From Streptomyces varsoviensis (GTDB taxonomy: Bacteria; Actinomycetota; Actinomycetes; Streptomycetales; Streptomycetaceae): DNA of 64,000 bases. The DNA is taken from NCBI RefSeq assembly GCF_000718635.1, contig NZ_JOBF01000003.1:744001-808000 (forward strand), written 5' to 3'. The notes beneath the pieces are model-generated. The model did no database searches, was not told the DNA's origin, and saw nothing but the letters and a program-made list of their open reading frames with translations. The translations under genes and the position numbers were made by a program. Position 1 is the first letter of the stretch. The number at the start of each line of letters is the position of its first letter. Positions 1 through 8,759 of this stretch are shown piece after piece.

Positions 1-755
1 GCCGCGTCCACCAGTTCGCGGAAGCGGCGCAGGTCCACGGAGCCGTCGCCGAGCTGGCCCCGCCCCAGCAGGACTCCTTCGGGCAGCGGCGTCACCCAGT
101 CGGCGACCTGGAAGGACGCGATCCGCCCGGCGCGCCCGGCGCGGGCGATGCCATCGGCCGCCGTGTCGTCCCACCACAGGTGGTACGTGTCGACGACGAG
201 GCCCACCTGCTCGACCGGGAACCGTTCCGCCAGGTCGAGCGCCTGGGCGAGGGTGGAGACGACGCAGCGGTCGGACGCGTACATCGGGTGCAGCGGCTCG
301 ATCGCGAGCCGCACCCCGCGCTCGGCGGCGTACGGGCCGAGCTCCGCCAGCGCGTCCGCGACCCGCTCCCGGGCGGCGGCCAGGTCGCGGTCGCCGGGCG
401 GCAGGCCGCCGGAGACGAGGACCAGGACGCCGGTGGACAGGGTCGCGGCCTCGTCGACGGCGGCCCGGTTGTCGGCGAGCGCCTCGGCGCGCGCGGCGGG
501 GTCGGCCGCGGTCAGGAAGCCGCCTCGGCACAGGGTGCTGACGGTGAGTCCCGCGTCCCGCACGAGGCGGGCGGCGGCGGCCGGTCCATACTCCTGGACC
601 GGTCCGCGCCACAGCCCCACATGCTGGACGCCGGCCGCCGCGCAGCCCGCGACCAGCTCGGGCAGCGACCACTGCTTGATGGTCTCCTGGTTGATGCTGA
701 AGCGGTCCGCGCCGCTCGTCCCGGCCGCCCCCGTCCGGGGGGCCTCGGCGTTCAC
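1..755 (-). CDS. Sugar phosphate isomerase/epimerase, TIM barrel (3' end cut by window)
   Basis: This gene runs off the left edge, so about 250 N-terminal residues are visible and the last few tens are missing. The translation has the AP-endonuclease-2/xylose-isomerase-like TIM-barrel pattern: an early HVGLWRGP strand, LAIEPLHPMYASDR in mid-barrel and VGLVVDTYHLWWDD near the metal-binding end. Such enzymes isomerise or epimerise sugars and inosose-type polyols in the cytoplasm. The start is a GTG whose last two bases form the TGA stop of the upstream gene (GTGA overlap), so it is translationally coupled as the third gene of a catabolic operon. The substrate cannot be told from sequence. Confidence 0.85.
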   Translation of the reverse strand, partial: MNAEAPRTGAAGTSGADRFSINQETIKQWSLPELVAGCAAAGVQHVGLWRGPVQEYGPAAAARLVRDAGLTVSTLCRGGFLTAADPAARAEALADNRAAVDEAATLSTGVLVLVSGGLPPGDRDLAAARERVADALAELGPYAAERGVRLAIEPLHPMYASDRCVVSTLAQALDLAERFPVEQVGLVVDTYHLWWDDTAADGIARAGRAGRIASFQVADWVTPLPEGVLLGRGQLGDGSVDLRRFRELVDA

Positions 756-1939
756 ACCGTTCCTCCGGGACTTCCGGGACTTCTGGGGCTTCCGGGACTT
801 CCGTGGCCTGCGATCAGCGCTTTCATCCGGGCCTCGGCGCGTTCCGGGTCCGGGAATAGGCCGAGCGTGTCGGCGAGTTCGTAGGCGCGGGCGAGGTGCG
901 GCAGCGAACGGGCGGTCTGCGCGCCGCCGACCATCGTGAAGTGCTCCTGGTGCCCGGCCAGCCAGGCGAGCAGGACGACGCCCGTCTTGTAGTGCCGGGT
1001 CGGCGCCTGGAAGAGATGGCGGGCCAGCTCGACGGTCGGGTCGAGGAGGGCGCGGAAGCGCTGGACGTCACCCGTGTCGAGGACGCGCAGCGCCTCGGCG
1101 GCGAGCGGGGCCAACGGGTCGAAGACGCCCAGCAGGGCGTGGCTGAACCCGCGGTCGTCGCCCGCGATCAGCTCCGGGTAGTTGAAGTCGTCGCCGGTGT
1201 AGCAGAGCACGCCGCGCGGCAGCCGGCGACGGAGCGCGATCTCGCGCTCGGCGTCGAGGAGGGAGATCTTGACGCCGTCGACCTTGTCGGGGTGGGCGGC
1301 GATGATGTCGAGGAAGGTCTCGGTGGCGGCGTCGAGGTCGGAGCTGCCCCAGTAGCCATCGAGGGCGGGGTCGAACATGGGGCCGAGCCAGTGCAGGATG
1401 ACGGGCTCCGCGGCCTGGCGCAGCAGCCGGCCGTAGACCTCGTGGTAGTCGTCCGCGGAGGCGGCGGTGGCCGCGAGCTGACGGGAGGCCATGATCACGG
1501 CCTGGGCGCCGCTCTCCTCGACGACGGCGAACTGCTCCTCGTACGCGGCAGTGATCCCGTCCAGAGCGGCCTGGGCCGTATCGAGCTGGTCCGTCGCGAC
1601 GCCGCAGGCGATCCGGCCGCCGACGGACTTCGCCTCGGCGGACGAACGGCGGATCAGCTCGGCCGCGGCCGGCCAGTCCAGGCCGCCGCCGCGCTGCGCG
1701 GTGTCCATCGCCTCGGCGACGCCGAGGCCGTGCCCCCACAGATGGCGGCGGAAGGCGAGGGTGGCGTCCCAATCGAGTCCGGTGGCCCCGGGGTCGCCGG
1801 AAGGGGCCGCGACCACATGGGCCGCGGCGAAGACCGTACGGGAGGCGGCCGGGGCGCCGGCTCGGGGCAGCGGGGCCGGTTCGGCGCGCGGCTCGTACGT
1901 GCGCGTGCCGCCGCCCTCTACGGGGAGTTCGATGGTCAC
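752..1939 (-). CDS. DUF993 family protein (dihydrodipicolinate synthase-like)
   Basis: The 395-residue protein matches the DUF993 family, usually annotated as dihydrodipicolinate synthase family: an aldolase-like TIM barrel found almost only in actinobacteria next to Gfo/Idh/MocA oxidoreductases. Recognisable segments are AVIMASRQLAATA, the HWLGPMFDPALDGYWG stretch and DKVDGVKISLLDA, whose lysine sits where a Schiff-base lysine would in this fold. The GTG start overlaps the TGA of the preceding oxidoreductase by 4 bp and its own stop overlaps the next GTG in the same way, so three genes are coupled. The C-terminus is a short Gly-Ser-Pro repeat. Role in sugar or polyol breakdown is inferred from context; the reaction is unknown. 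Confidence 0.85.
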   Translation of the reverse strand: MTIELPVEGGGTRTYEPRAEPAPLPRAGAPAASRTVFAAAHVVAAPSGDPGATGLDWDATLAFRRHLWGHGLGVAEAMDTAQRGGGLDWPAAAELIRRSSAEAKSVGGRIACGVATDQLDTAQAALDGITAAYEEQFAVVEESGAQAVIMASRQLAATAASADDYHEVYGRLLRQAAEPVILHWLGPMFDPALDGYWGSSDLDAATETFLDIIAAHPDKVDGVKISLLDAEREIALRRRLPRGVLCYTGDDFNYPELIAGDDRGFSHALLGVFDPLAPLAAEALRVLDTGDVQRFRALLDPTVELARHLFQAPTRHYKTGVVLLAWLAGHQEHFTMVGGAQTARSLPHLARAYELADTLGLFPDPERAEARMKALIAGHGSPGSPRSPGSPGGTV

Positions 1940-3087
1940 AGGGACAGCTCCGGTACGTCCAGGCGGCGCCCTTCCGCGGAGGAGCGCAGGCCCAGCTCCG
2001 CGAGCTGCACGCCCCGCGCGCCCGCGAGGAGGTCCCAGCGCCAGGGCTCGTCCAGGACGACGTGGCGCAGGAACAGCTCCCACTGCGCCTTGAAGCCGTT
2101 GTCGAACTCCTCGTTGTCCGGGACCTCCTGCCACTGGGCGCGGAAGTCCTCGGTGGCCGGGATGTCGGGGTTCCATACGGGCCGCGGGGTGGCGGCGCGG
2201 TGCTGGACGCGGCAGCGGCGCAGCCCCGCGACGGCCGAGCCCTCGACGCCGTCGACCTGGAACTCGACCAGTTCGTCGCGGTCCACGCGGACCGCCCAGG
2301 AGGAGTTGATCTGGGCGACGGCGCCGCCTTCGAGCTCGAAGACGCCGTACGCGGCGTCGTCGGCGCTGGCCTCGTACGGCTTGCCGTGCTCGTCCCAGCG
2401 GCGCGGGATGTGCGTGGTGACGTGCGCCTGCACGGTCCGTACGGCGCCGAACAGCTCGTGCAGGACGTACTCCCAGTGCGGGAACATGTCGGCGGCGATG
2501 CCGCCGCCGTCCTCGGCGCGGTAGTTCCAGGAGGGCCGCTGGGCGGGCTGCCAGTCGCCTTCGAAGACCCAGTAGCCGAACTCGCCGCGTATGGAGAGCA
2601 CGCGGCCGAAGAAGCCGCCGTCGATGAGCCGCTTGAGCTTCCGCAGGCCGGGGAGGAACAGCTTGTCCTGGACGACGCCGGACTTGACGCCCGCGTCGCG
2701 CGCGAGGCGGGCCAGCTCCAGGGCGTCCGTCACGCCGGTGGCGGTGGGCTTCTCGCAGTAGACGTGCTTCCCGGCGGCGACGGCCTTCCGTACGGCCTCC
2801 GCGCGGGCGGCGGTGACCTGGGCGTCGAAGTAGATGTCGACGGCGGGGTCGGCGAGGACGGCGTCGAGGTCGGTGCTCCACGCGTCGAGGCCGTGGCGGC
2901 GGGCGACGGCCGCGAGCCGGGCCTCGGAACGGCCGACGAGCACCGGCTCGGGCCAGATCGTGGAACCGTCGCCGAGGTCGATGCCGCCCTGCTCGCGGAT
3001 GGCGAGGAGAGAGCGTACGAGATGCTGGTTGTACCCCATGCGGCCGGTGACGCCGTTCATGGCGATCCGCACCGTCTCGCGCGTCAT
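1936..3087 (-). CDS. Gfo/Idh/MocA family oxidoreductase
   Basis: A 383-residue NAD(P)-dependent dehydrogenase of the Gfo/Idh/MocA family. The N-terminal Rossmann fold has a glycine-rich turn (MNGVTGRMG), followed by the family hallmark CEKPTA around residue 120 and a C-terminal alpha/beta domain. It probably oxidises a sugar or cyclic polyol as the first step of the operon it heads. The ATG at 3087 is chosen over the one at 3144 because AAAGGGG lies about 8 bases upstream and the family N-terminus starts at this point. The divergent region toward the 3389 gene carries a palindromic operator. Confidence 0.87.
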   Translation of the reverse strand: MTRETVRIAMNGVTGRMGYNQHLVRSLLAIREQGGIDLGDGSTIWPEPVLVGRSEARLAAVARRHGLDAWSTDLDAVLADPAVDIYFDAQVTAARAEAVRKAVAAGKHVYCEKPTATGVTDALELARLARDAGVKSGVVQDKLFLPGLRKLKRLIDGGFFGRVLSIRGEFGYWVFEGDWQPAQRPSWNYRAEDGGGIAADMFPHWEYVLHELFGAVRTVQAHVTTHIPRRWDEHGKPYEASADDAAYGVFELEGGAVAQINSSWAVRVDRDELVEFQVDGVEGSAVAGLRRCRVQHRAATPRPVWNPDIPATEDFRAQWQEVPDNEEFDNGFKAQWELFLRHVVLDEPWRWDLLAGARGVQLAELGLRSSAEGRRLDVPELSL

Positions 3088-3215
3088 GATGCTGTGCCCC
3101 TTTCCGGCACCGGCCACCCCGTACGGGGCCGGCGGCCCTCCCATGCCCGGAGAAACTAACCCCCGTCAACAGCCTCCACAACAACGTCGCCGGTTACACC
3201 AATCGCCCGCGAAAT

Positions 3216-3231
3216 TCGCTCAATTGAGCGA
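3216..3231. promoter_or_regulatory. 16-bp perfect palindrome, probable operator between divergent sugar genes
   Basis: TCGCTCAATTGAGCGA is a perfect palindrome in the 301-bp region between the divergently read oxidoreductase operon (start 3087) and the isomerase gene (start 3389). Size and symmetry fit a dimeric regulator controlling both sides. No regulator gene adjoins it, so its partner is unknown. Confidence 0.5.
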
Positions 3232-3320
3232 TGCCCGGCAGCGGCGCCCCCGGCGGGCCGCCTCCGCACCGCGCGAGTCGGCATCCGCGCACCACCCACC
3301 GCGCCGCGCGCCCGACATGG

Positions 3321-3349
3321 TTGACCAGCGGGACGCCGCTGCCTAGCGT
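3321..3349 (+). promoter_or_regulatory. SigA-type promoter for the 3389 gene
   Basis: TTGACC at 3321-3326 and TAGCGT at 3344-3349 are separated by 17 bp, a good match to the Streptomyces housekeeping promoter. Transcription would start near 3356, giving a leader of about 33 nt that includes the CCAGGAG ribosome site. Confidence 0.6.
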
Positions 3350-3388
3350 CCGACATCGGGACACGCCGATCGCCATCCAGGAGCCTGT

Positions 3389-4201
3389 ATGAAGTTCGCC
3401 TTCTCCACCCTCGGCGTGCCCGGCGCGCCCGTACGCGACGTGGTCCGGCTCGCCGTCGAGCACGCCTACGACGGCGTCGAGCTGCGCGCCCATCCCGAGG
3501 AGCCCGTGCACCCCGGCATCGGGCCCGGGGAGCGGGCGGCGGTGGCCGAGGAGTTCGCGGCGGCGGGCGTGGAGATCCTGACCGTCGCCGGTTACGCGCG
3601 GGTCGCGGCCCCCGGCGACGACGGACCGGTCCTCGCGGAGCTGGCCCAACTGATCCGGCTGGCCGGGGACTTGGGCGCGCCCTACGTGCGGGTCTTCCCG
3701 GGCGGCGGGGACGAGCAGTCCCCCGAGGAGGCGGACGCGACGGCCGCCCGCCGGCTGGGCGCCGCCGCCCCGGAGGCCGCCGACCGCGGCGTGCACGTCC
3801 TCCTGGAGACGCACGACTCGCACCCCCGCGGCGCGGACGCGGCCCGGGTGCTCGGCCCGGTGGGCCACAAGAACATCGGCGCGCTCTGGGACGTCATGCA
3901 CCCCTGGCTGGCCGGGGAGAGCCCGTCGGAGACCTTCCCCGCGCTCTCCCCGCACCTCGGCTACATCCAGGTCAAGGACATCGCGTCGGCCGAGGACACC
4001 ACGCCGCTGGCCCTCGGTACGGGCGCGCTGCCGCTCCCCCAGGTCGCCGGGGTGCTCCGGTCCGAGGGCTGGGACGGGTGGCTGTGCTGGGAGTACGAGA
4101 AGCGGTGGTACCCGGGAGCGGAGCCGCTGGAAGGGCTGCTCGCGCCGGGCCGGGAGTACCTCCGGCGGCTGACCGAGCCGCCCACCGACGGCCCTCTGTA
4201 A
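3389..4201 (+). CDS. Sugar phosphate isomerase/epimerase, TIM barrel
   Basis: A 270-residue cytoplasmic AP-endonuclease-2-like TIM barrel. Visible strands and metal-site motifs are YDGVELRAHPE near residue 30, VLLETHDSHPRG near 140, IGALWDVMHPW near 170, YIQVKDI near 195 and GWLCWEYEKRW near 235; the E, D, H and E residues in these fit the divalent-metal site of the family. Likely an isomerase or epimerase of a sugar or inosose related to the divergent operon. The start has CCAGGAG 5 bases upstream. It is transcribed alone from a clear TTGACC/TAGCGT promoter and is followed after 78 bp by a TetR gene with its own operator. Confidence 0.85.
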   Translation: MKFAFSTLGVPGAPVRDVVRLAVEHAYDGVELRAHPEEPVHPGIGPGERAAVAEEFAAAGVEILTVAGYARVAAPGDDGPVLAELAQLIRLAGDLGAPYVRVFPGGGDEQSPEEADATAARRLGAAAPEAADRGVHVLLETHDSHPRGADAARVLGPVGHKNIGALWDVMHPWLAGESPSETFPALSPHLGYIQVKDIASAEDTTPLALGTGALPLPQVAGVLRSEGWDGWLCWEYEKRWYPGAEPLEGLLAPGREYLRRLTEPPTDGPL

Positions 4202-4227
4202 CGCCCCCTCCCCCGCTGACCAGCCGT

Positions 4228-4256
4228 TTAATCAGTCGGTTGAACCGTATGATTAA
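4228..4256. promoter_or_regulatory. 29-bp imperfect palindrome, probable TetR operator
   Basis: The outer arms TTAATCA (4228-4234) and TGATTAA (4250-4256) and the inner arms CGGTT and AACCG around a central G form one nested inverted repeat. It overlaps a TATGAT -10 element at 4248-4253 and lies 24 bp before the TetR start at 4280, the expected arrangement for autorepression. Confidence 0.7.
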
Positions 4257-4279
4257 GGCTCGGTGAGAGGCGGGGGCGC

Positions 4280-4903
4280 ATGACGACGGAGACGAAGGAC
4301 CGATTGGTCGAGGCGGCGACGGCCGTGCTCAGAACGCACGGTTACGCCGGCGCCAGCGCCCGTACGATCGCCAAGGCGGCCGGCGTGAACTCGGCGCTGG
4401 TCTTCTACCACTTCGGCGGCGTCGACCAACTCCTGCTGGCCGCGCTGGACCGGTCGTCCGCCGAACGGATGGCCCTGCACTCCGCCACCGTCGCCCCGAT
4501 CCGCACCATCGAGGAGCTGGCCGACGCCGCGACCCGCATCTACCGCGACGACGTCGACGGCGGGCACGTCACCGTCTTCTGCGAGCTGGTCGCCGCCGCC
4601 GTGGCCAGACCGGAGCTGCGCGGTCCGGTCAGCGACCGGGCGCAGCCGTGGCTCGCGTTCGTCGAGGAGACCCTGGAGCGCGTCATCGGCGGGACGCCGC
4701 TGGCCCGGCTGACGTCGCCGCGGGAGCTGGCGAACGCCGCGATCGCGTTCTATCTCGGGGTGAACCTCTTCAGCGTGCTGGACGCCGACCGCTCGCGCAC
4801 CGAGTCGGTCTTCCGGATGGTGCGGCGGCTGGCCCCGCGCGCCAAATTGCTGACGCTGCGACTGCCCAAACGGCGTAACGGAGTACGGCGAGCCGCTGAC
4901 TGA
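4280..4903 (+). CDS. TetR/AcrR family transcriptional regulator
   Basis: A 207-residue TetR-family repressor. Residues 5-50 hold the helix-turn-helix (ARTIAKAAGVNSALVFYHFG, typical of the recognition helix region) and the remainder is the all-helical ligand and dimer domain. AGAGGCGGGGG precedes the ATG. A 29-bp nested palindrome covering the -10 element immediately upstream argues for autoregulation. The flanking genes (isomerase upstream, lipoprotein downstream) give no clear target beyond itself, and the ligand is unknown. Confidence 0.9.
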   Translation: MTTETKDRLVEAATAVLRTHGYAGASARTIAKAAGVNSALVFYHFGGVDQLLLAALDRSSAERMALHSATVAPIRTIEELADAATRIYRDDVDGGHVTVFCELVAAAVARPELRGPVSDRAQPWLAFVEETLERVIGGTPLARLTSPRELANAAIAFYLGVNLFSVLDADRSRTESVFRMVRRLAPRAKLLTLRLPKRRNGVRRAAD

Positions 4904-5029
4904 TGCCGTCCCGGCGCGCACGATGGGCCCATGCGTCACGGTGGTTACCGATCCAGCCGTCGATTCGGGGCTCGCGCGCCCGACGCGGAACCGCGCCGCG
5001 GTGCCGTTCGTCCAAGGGGCGTGCTGTTG

Positions 5030-5755
5030 GTGAGTCTCCGCAGAGCGGTGTCGGCCTCGCTGCTGGCTGCGTTGCTGACCTCCCTCTCCGCCGCCTGCGG
5101 CCAGCAGCACACCGCCGCCGGCGCGCCCCCCTCCACTAGCGCCGGTGGCGGTTCGGCCTCCGCCTCCTCAGGGGTCTCCGGCTCCTCAGGGGTCTCCGGC
5201 TCCTCCGGGGCCTCGGCCTCTTCAGGGTCCTCCGCGTCCTCGGGGACTTCGGGGGCCTCCAGGGCCACGCCGCCCGCTACGGCCGACCCCGACCCGCCCG
5301 GGACGGGCCCGCCCGGCTCCGCCTCGCCCGGGTCGCCCACCCGCCCCGGCGCGTCGCCCGCCCCCGGCGACGGCCGGCCGCCCGCGGGCCGTATCGACAC
5401 GGGCCTCGCCTACTTCGCGAGCGCTCCCGGCGCGGGCCCCGACCTGCACTCCGTCATCCGCGACCGGGCCGGCCTCGACGCGTTCGCCGCGCGGTTCGGC
5501 CGGCGCGGCCAGAACATCCGCGCCGCCGCGGCGGACACGGACTTCTCCCGGACGGTCCTCGTGGGCTGGTCGCGGACGACGGGCTGCGACCACTGGCCGT
5601 CGGCGTCGCTGGTCCGGTACGGGCAGACGTTGACGATGCGGGTGCCTGCGCACGCGAAGCCGCCGCCCGAGTGCCTGGCGGCGTTCCAGGTGGTGGCGGT
5701 CTTCGAAGTACCCAAGGATCGGATCACGGGGCAACCACGGTTTGCCGCGAAGTGA
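5030..5755 (+). CDS. Secreted lipoprotein with Ser/Gly-rich linker
   Basis: A 241-residue predicted lipoprotein. GTG at 5030 is chosen because AAGGGG lies about 10 bases upstream and the protein then opens with a short signal peptide ending in LTSLSAAC, a slightly atypical lipobox. After the cysteine comes a low-complexity region of roughly 85 residues built from VSGSSG and ASASSG-type units, then a folded domain of about 115 residues. That domain contains TVLVGWSRTTGCDHW and ends in VVAVFEVPKDRI, a pattern I associate with small secreted Streptomyces domains of unknown function, resembling PrcB-like proteins. The two cysteines in it could form a disulphide. Function unknown. Confidence 0.75.
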   Translation: MSLRRAVSASLLAALLTSLSAACGQQHTAAGAPPSTSAGGGSASASSGVSGSSGVSGSSGASASSGSSASSGTSGASRATPPATADPDPPGTGPPGSASPGSPTRPGASPAPGDGRPPAGRIDTGLAYFASAPGAGPDLHSVIRDRAGLDAFAARFGRRGQNIRAAAADTDFSRTVLVGWSRTTGCDHWPSASLVRYGQTLTMRVPAHAKPPPECLAAFQVVAVFEVPKDRITGQPRFAAK

Positions 5756-6016
5756 CCGGAACGGACCGCAGTCGATCGCTTTGGCGGCTCCCCAACCACA
5801 CTCGTACCCACGCCCGCTGGCGTCCGAACTCTTGACCGAACATGGCTCTCCAGCTCACCGTGTCCTCCTGGGGCCCACCCCTCCCGTACGCACCGACGGA
5901 AGACCCGCGGCCTTACCACGACCAGCCCTTCTCCGACGACCCGAGGAACCCCAGGGCGCCGCCCGCGGCCCACCCGTGGCGGCGCGCGCACCACTCGGCC
6001 TCCGGAAGGAGCACAC

Positions 6017-7924
6017 GTGTCTCACCACACCTCCCGCCGCTCGCTGCTCACCGCCTCGGCGACCACCGCCCTCGCCGCCCTGGCCCTCGGCGCCCGGGGC
6101 ACCGGAGCGGCCGAGGCCGCCGCAGCCAGGACCGCCAAGACCACCGGGCACACCGGGGCCGCCGGGACCGCCGAAGCCTTCGGAGCCGGTACCGCGCAGG
6201 ACGCCAGACGCGCCCGCGCGGACGCGCTCATCTCCCGGATGACGCTGCCGGAGAAGGTCGGCCAGCTCTTCGTCATGCGGATCTACGGCACGTCGGCCAC
6301 CGACCCCGCCCCCGCCGACGCCGAGGCCAACCGCCAGGAGATCGGCGTGGCCAACGCCGCCGAACTCATCGCCAAGTACCACGTCGGCGGCATCATCTAC
6401 TTCGGCTGGGCCCACAACACGCGCGACCCGCGCCAGATCGCCGCCCTCTCCAACGGCATCCAGCGCGCCGCCCTGGCCCAGCGCACGCCCATCCCGCTGC
6501 TCATCGCCACCGACCAGGAGCACGGCGCCGTCGCCCGGGTCGGCCCTCCGGCCACGATGCTGCCCGGCGCCATGGCGCTCGGCGCGGGCGGCTCGCGCAC
6601 GGACGCCCGTACCGCCGCCCGTATCTGCGGGGCCGAGCTGGCCGCCATGGGCATCCGCCAGGACTACGCCCCGGACGCCGACGTCAACGTCGACCCGGCC
6701 AACCCCGTTATCGGCGTACGGTCCTTCGGCGGCTCCCCGCAAGCCGTCGCGGGCCTGGTCGCGGCGCAGGTGCGGGGCTTCCGGGCGGCCGGGGTGGCCA
6801 CCGCCGTCAAACACTTCCCGGGCCACGGGGACACCGGCACCGACAGCCATGTGGACCTGCCCGTGATCACCCACACCCGGGCCGAGTGGGAGCGGCTGGA
6901 CGCGCCGCCGTTCAAGGCCGCGATCGCGGCCGGCGTCGACTCCGTCATGACCGCGCACATCGTCTTCCCCGCCTTCGACCCCAGCGGCGACCCCGCCACC
7001 CTCTCCCACCCCATCCTCACCGGGCTGCTGCGCGAACGCCTCGGCTTCGAGGGCGTGGTGATCACCGACTCGCTCGCCATGGAGGGGGTGCGGAAGAAGT
7101 ACGGCGACGCGCGGGTGGCGGTCCTCGCGATCAAGGCGGGAGTGGACCAGCTCCTCAACCCGCCGGACCTCCCGGCCGCCTGGAACGCGGTGCTCGCCGC
7201 CGTACGCGGCGGCGAGATCAGCGAGGCGCGGCTGGACGCGTCGCTGCGCCGCATCCTCGAACTCAAGCTGCGCCGGGGTCTGTTCAAGGACCCCTACGCG
7301 GGCCGGCGCGCCGTGGACCGCGCCGTCGGCACCCGCTCGCACCTGACCGAGGCCGACCGGATCGCGGACCGCACCGTCACGCTGCTCGTCAACAAGGACA
7401 AGCTGCTGCCACTCTCCCGGAGACGACGCAATTCCCTGCTCGTCGTCGGCGTCGACCCGGCCGCACCCTCCGGCACCGGCGGCCCGACCACCGCCGTCCT
7501 CGCCGCGGCCCTGAACGAGCTGGGATTCACGGCCACCGCCCTGCCCACGGGCACCGGAGCCAAACCCGATCCGGGCCAGGACCGGATCGACGCGGCGGTC
7601 GCGGCGGCCCGCGACAAGGACGCGGTGATCGTGGCCACGTACAACGTCACCGCCGCCTCCTCCCAGCGCGCCCTGGTCTCCGCGCTCGCCGCCACGGGCC
7701 GGCCGGTCGTCCAGGTGGCCATCCGCAACCCCTACGACATCGCGCGGCTCAGCGGCGTCGCCGCGGCCCTGGCCACCTATGGCTGGACCGATGTGGAGGT
7801 ACGGGCCGCCGCCCGGGTCATCGCCGGGAAGACCCGCCCGTACGGCAGGCTCCCGGTCTCCGTGCCCCGCGCGGACGATCCGGACCGCGTCCTCTACCCG
7901 ATCGGACACGGCCTGCGGTACTGA
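6017..7924 (+). CDS. Secreted GH3 family beta-N-acetylhexosaminidase-like hydrolase
   Basis: A 635-residue exported glycoside hydrolase family 3 enzyme. The N-terminus (RRSLLTASATTALAALALG) is a Tat-type signal. The catalytic TIM barrel follows, with KHFPGHGDT at 265-273, the substrate-binding signature of NagZ-type GH3 enzymes, and the predicted nucleophile Asp351 in VVITDSLAMEG. A C-terminal GH3_C-like domain runs from about 440 to the end. It probably removes terminal N-acetylglucosamine from cell-wall or chitin fragments outside the cell. The start is GTG with GGAAGGAG 6 bases upstream. No DasR-like box was seen upstream. Confidence 0.88.
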   Translation: MSHHTSRRSLLTASATTALAALALGARGTGAAEAAAARTAKTTGHTGAAGTAEAFGAGTAQDARRARADALISRMTLPEKVGQLFVMRIYGTSATDPAPADAEANRQEIGVANAAELIAKYHVGGIIYFGWAHNTRDPRQIAALSNGIQRAALAQRTPIPLLIATDQEHGAVARVGPPATMLPGAMALGAGGSRTDARTAARICGAELAAMGIRQDYAPDADVNVDPANPVIGVRSFGGSPQAVAGLVAAQVRGFRAAGVATAVKHFPGHGDTGTDSHVDLPVITHTRAEWERLDAPPFKAAIAAGVDSVMTAHIVFPAFDPSGDPATLSHPILTGLLRERLGFEGVVITDSLAMEGVRKKYGDARVAVLAIKAGVDQLLNPPDLPAAWNAVLAAVRGGEISEARLDASLRRILELKLRRGLFKDPYAGRRAVDRAVGTRSHLTEADRIADRTVTLLVNKDKLLPLSRRRRNSLLVVGVDPAAPSGTGGPTTAVLAAALNELGFTATALPTGTGAKPDPGQDRIDAAVAAARDKDAVIVATYNVTAASSQRALVSALAATGRPVVQVAIRNPYDIARLSGVAAALATYGWTDVEVRAAARVIAGKTRPYGRLPVSVPRADDPDRVLYPIGHGLRY

Positions 7925-8057
7925 GGCGGCCGTACGGCCCGTACGCCCCGCCCCCTCCCGCGCCCCGCCCCGGGGCGCAAAGCTCCCGGCACGCCTGGCG
8001 TGCGCCCGCCCGGCGGGCCACGCTGGCCGCGTACATGTCGGGGGATGGGGGGACATC

Positions 8058-8675
8058 ATGGGCCACCGCGCGCCGCCCTTCGCGGTACTGGCACTGCTGC
8101 TGACCGCCGGGCTCCTGACGGCGTGCCAGCAAGGGCCCGGCGGTTCCGCCCCGGGGGACGGCACGGGCGCCCCCTCCGCCCGGCAGCCGACGGGCTACGG
8201 CTCGCTCTTCCTGGCGCGCGGCGAGTGCAGCACCCGCGGGCGAACGTCCTTCACCGAGGTCGCCTGCCCCAGCGAACGGGCGGCGGCGCGGGTGCTCGCC
8301 CGCCACAACGGCCCGCGCGAGAGCGGCCCGCGCTGCCCGGACGCCACGGACTTCGTCCTCCGCGTCGACGCGCTCAACAGGGGCACGTCGGAGGAGCAGA
8401 GCGCCCCGGAGGGCTACGCCTGCATGCGCAACCTCCAGCCGCCGCACCCGGGCGACCCCGGCATGGGCGGCGGGCCGCTGACCGTCGCCGGGGACTGCGT
8501 CGCCACCGAGCGGCGCGGCCTGGTGAAGGAGACCGCCTGCGACGGGTCGGGAGCGCGCGCCCCCGAGTACCGCGTCACGCGCACGGTCCGCGACCGCGCC
8601 GCGTGCCCGCCGTCCACCGCGCTGTACGTACGCGTGGGCGGCCGGGAGCCGGTCGGCTGCGCCCGCCGCCTGTAG
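8058..8675 (+). CDS. Putative lipoprotein, Cys-rich, unknown function
   Basis: A 205-residue protein with a short signal peptide and the lipobox LLTAC (cysteine about residue 23). The mature part has two similar halves, each containing a GEC or GDC element, a CPS or CDG segment and a late CP segment (RCPDATDFVLRVD, then ACPPSTALYVRVG). It looks like an internal duplication of a small disulphide-bonded domain, which is seen in other Streptomyces lipoproteins of unknown role. The ATG follows a GGGGATGGGGGGA purine tract. It is monocistronic and converges on the peptidase gene. Confidence 0.75.
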   Translation: MGHRAPPFAVLALLLTAGLLTACQQGPGGSAPGDGTGAPSARQPTGYGSLFLARGECSTRGRTSFTEVACPSERAAARVLARHNGPRESGPRCPDATDFVLRVDALNRGTSEEQSAPEGYACMRNLQPPHPGDPGMGGGPLTVAGDCVATERRGLVKETACDGSGARAPEYRVTRTVRDRAACPPSTALYVRVGGREPVGCARRL

Positions 8676-8729
8676 GGGCGGCAGGCGGCCGTAGCGAGGC
8701 TGCTGCCTGTAGGGGCGGCGGGCGGCCGG

Positions 8730-8747
8730 GCGAGGCCGCGGCCTCGC
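8730..8747. terminator. Perfect 18-bp palindrome between convergent genes
   Basis: GCGAGGCCGCGGCCTCGC lies between the stop codons of the convergent lipoprotein (8675) and peptidase (8760) genes and can form a GC-rich hairpin on either transcript. A near-duplicate stretch (CTGTAGGGGCGGC) occurs twice just before it, overlapping the lipoprotein stop. Confidence 0.55.
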
Positions 8748-8759
8748 GGGAGCACCGCG

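Noticed and set aside
752..3184. An 810-codon open frame spanning DUF993 and the reverse frame of the oxidoreductase
   Set aside because: Only its last 395 codons are real. The front part is the out-of-frame shadow of the oxidoreductase, and the GTG at 1939 coupled by overlap gives the true gene.
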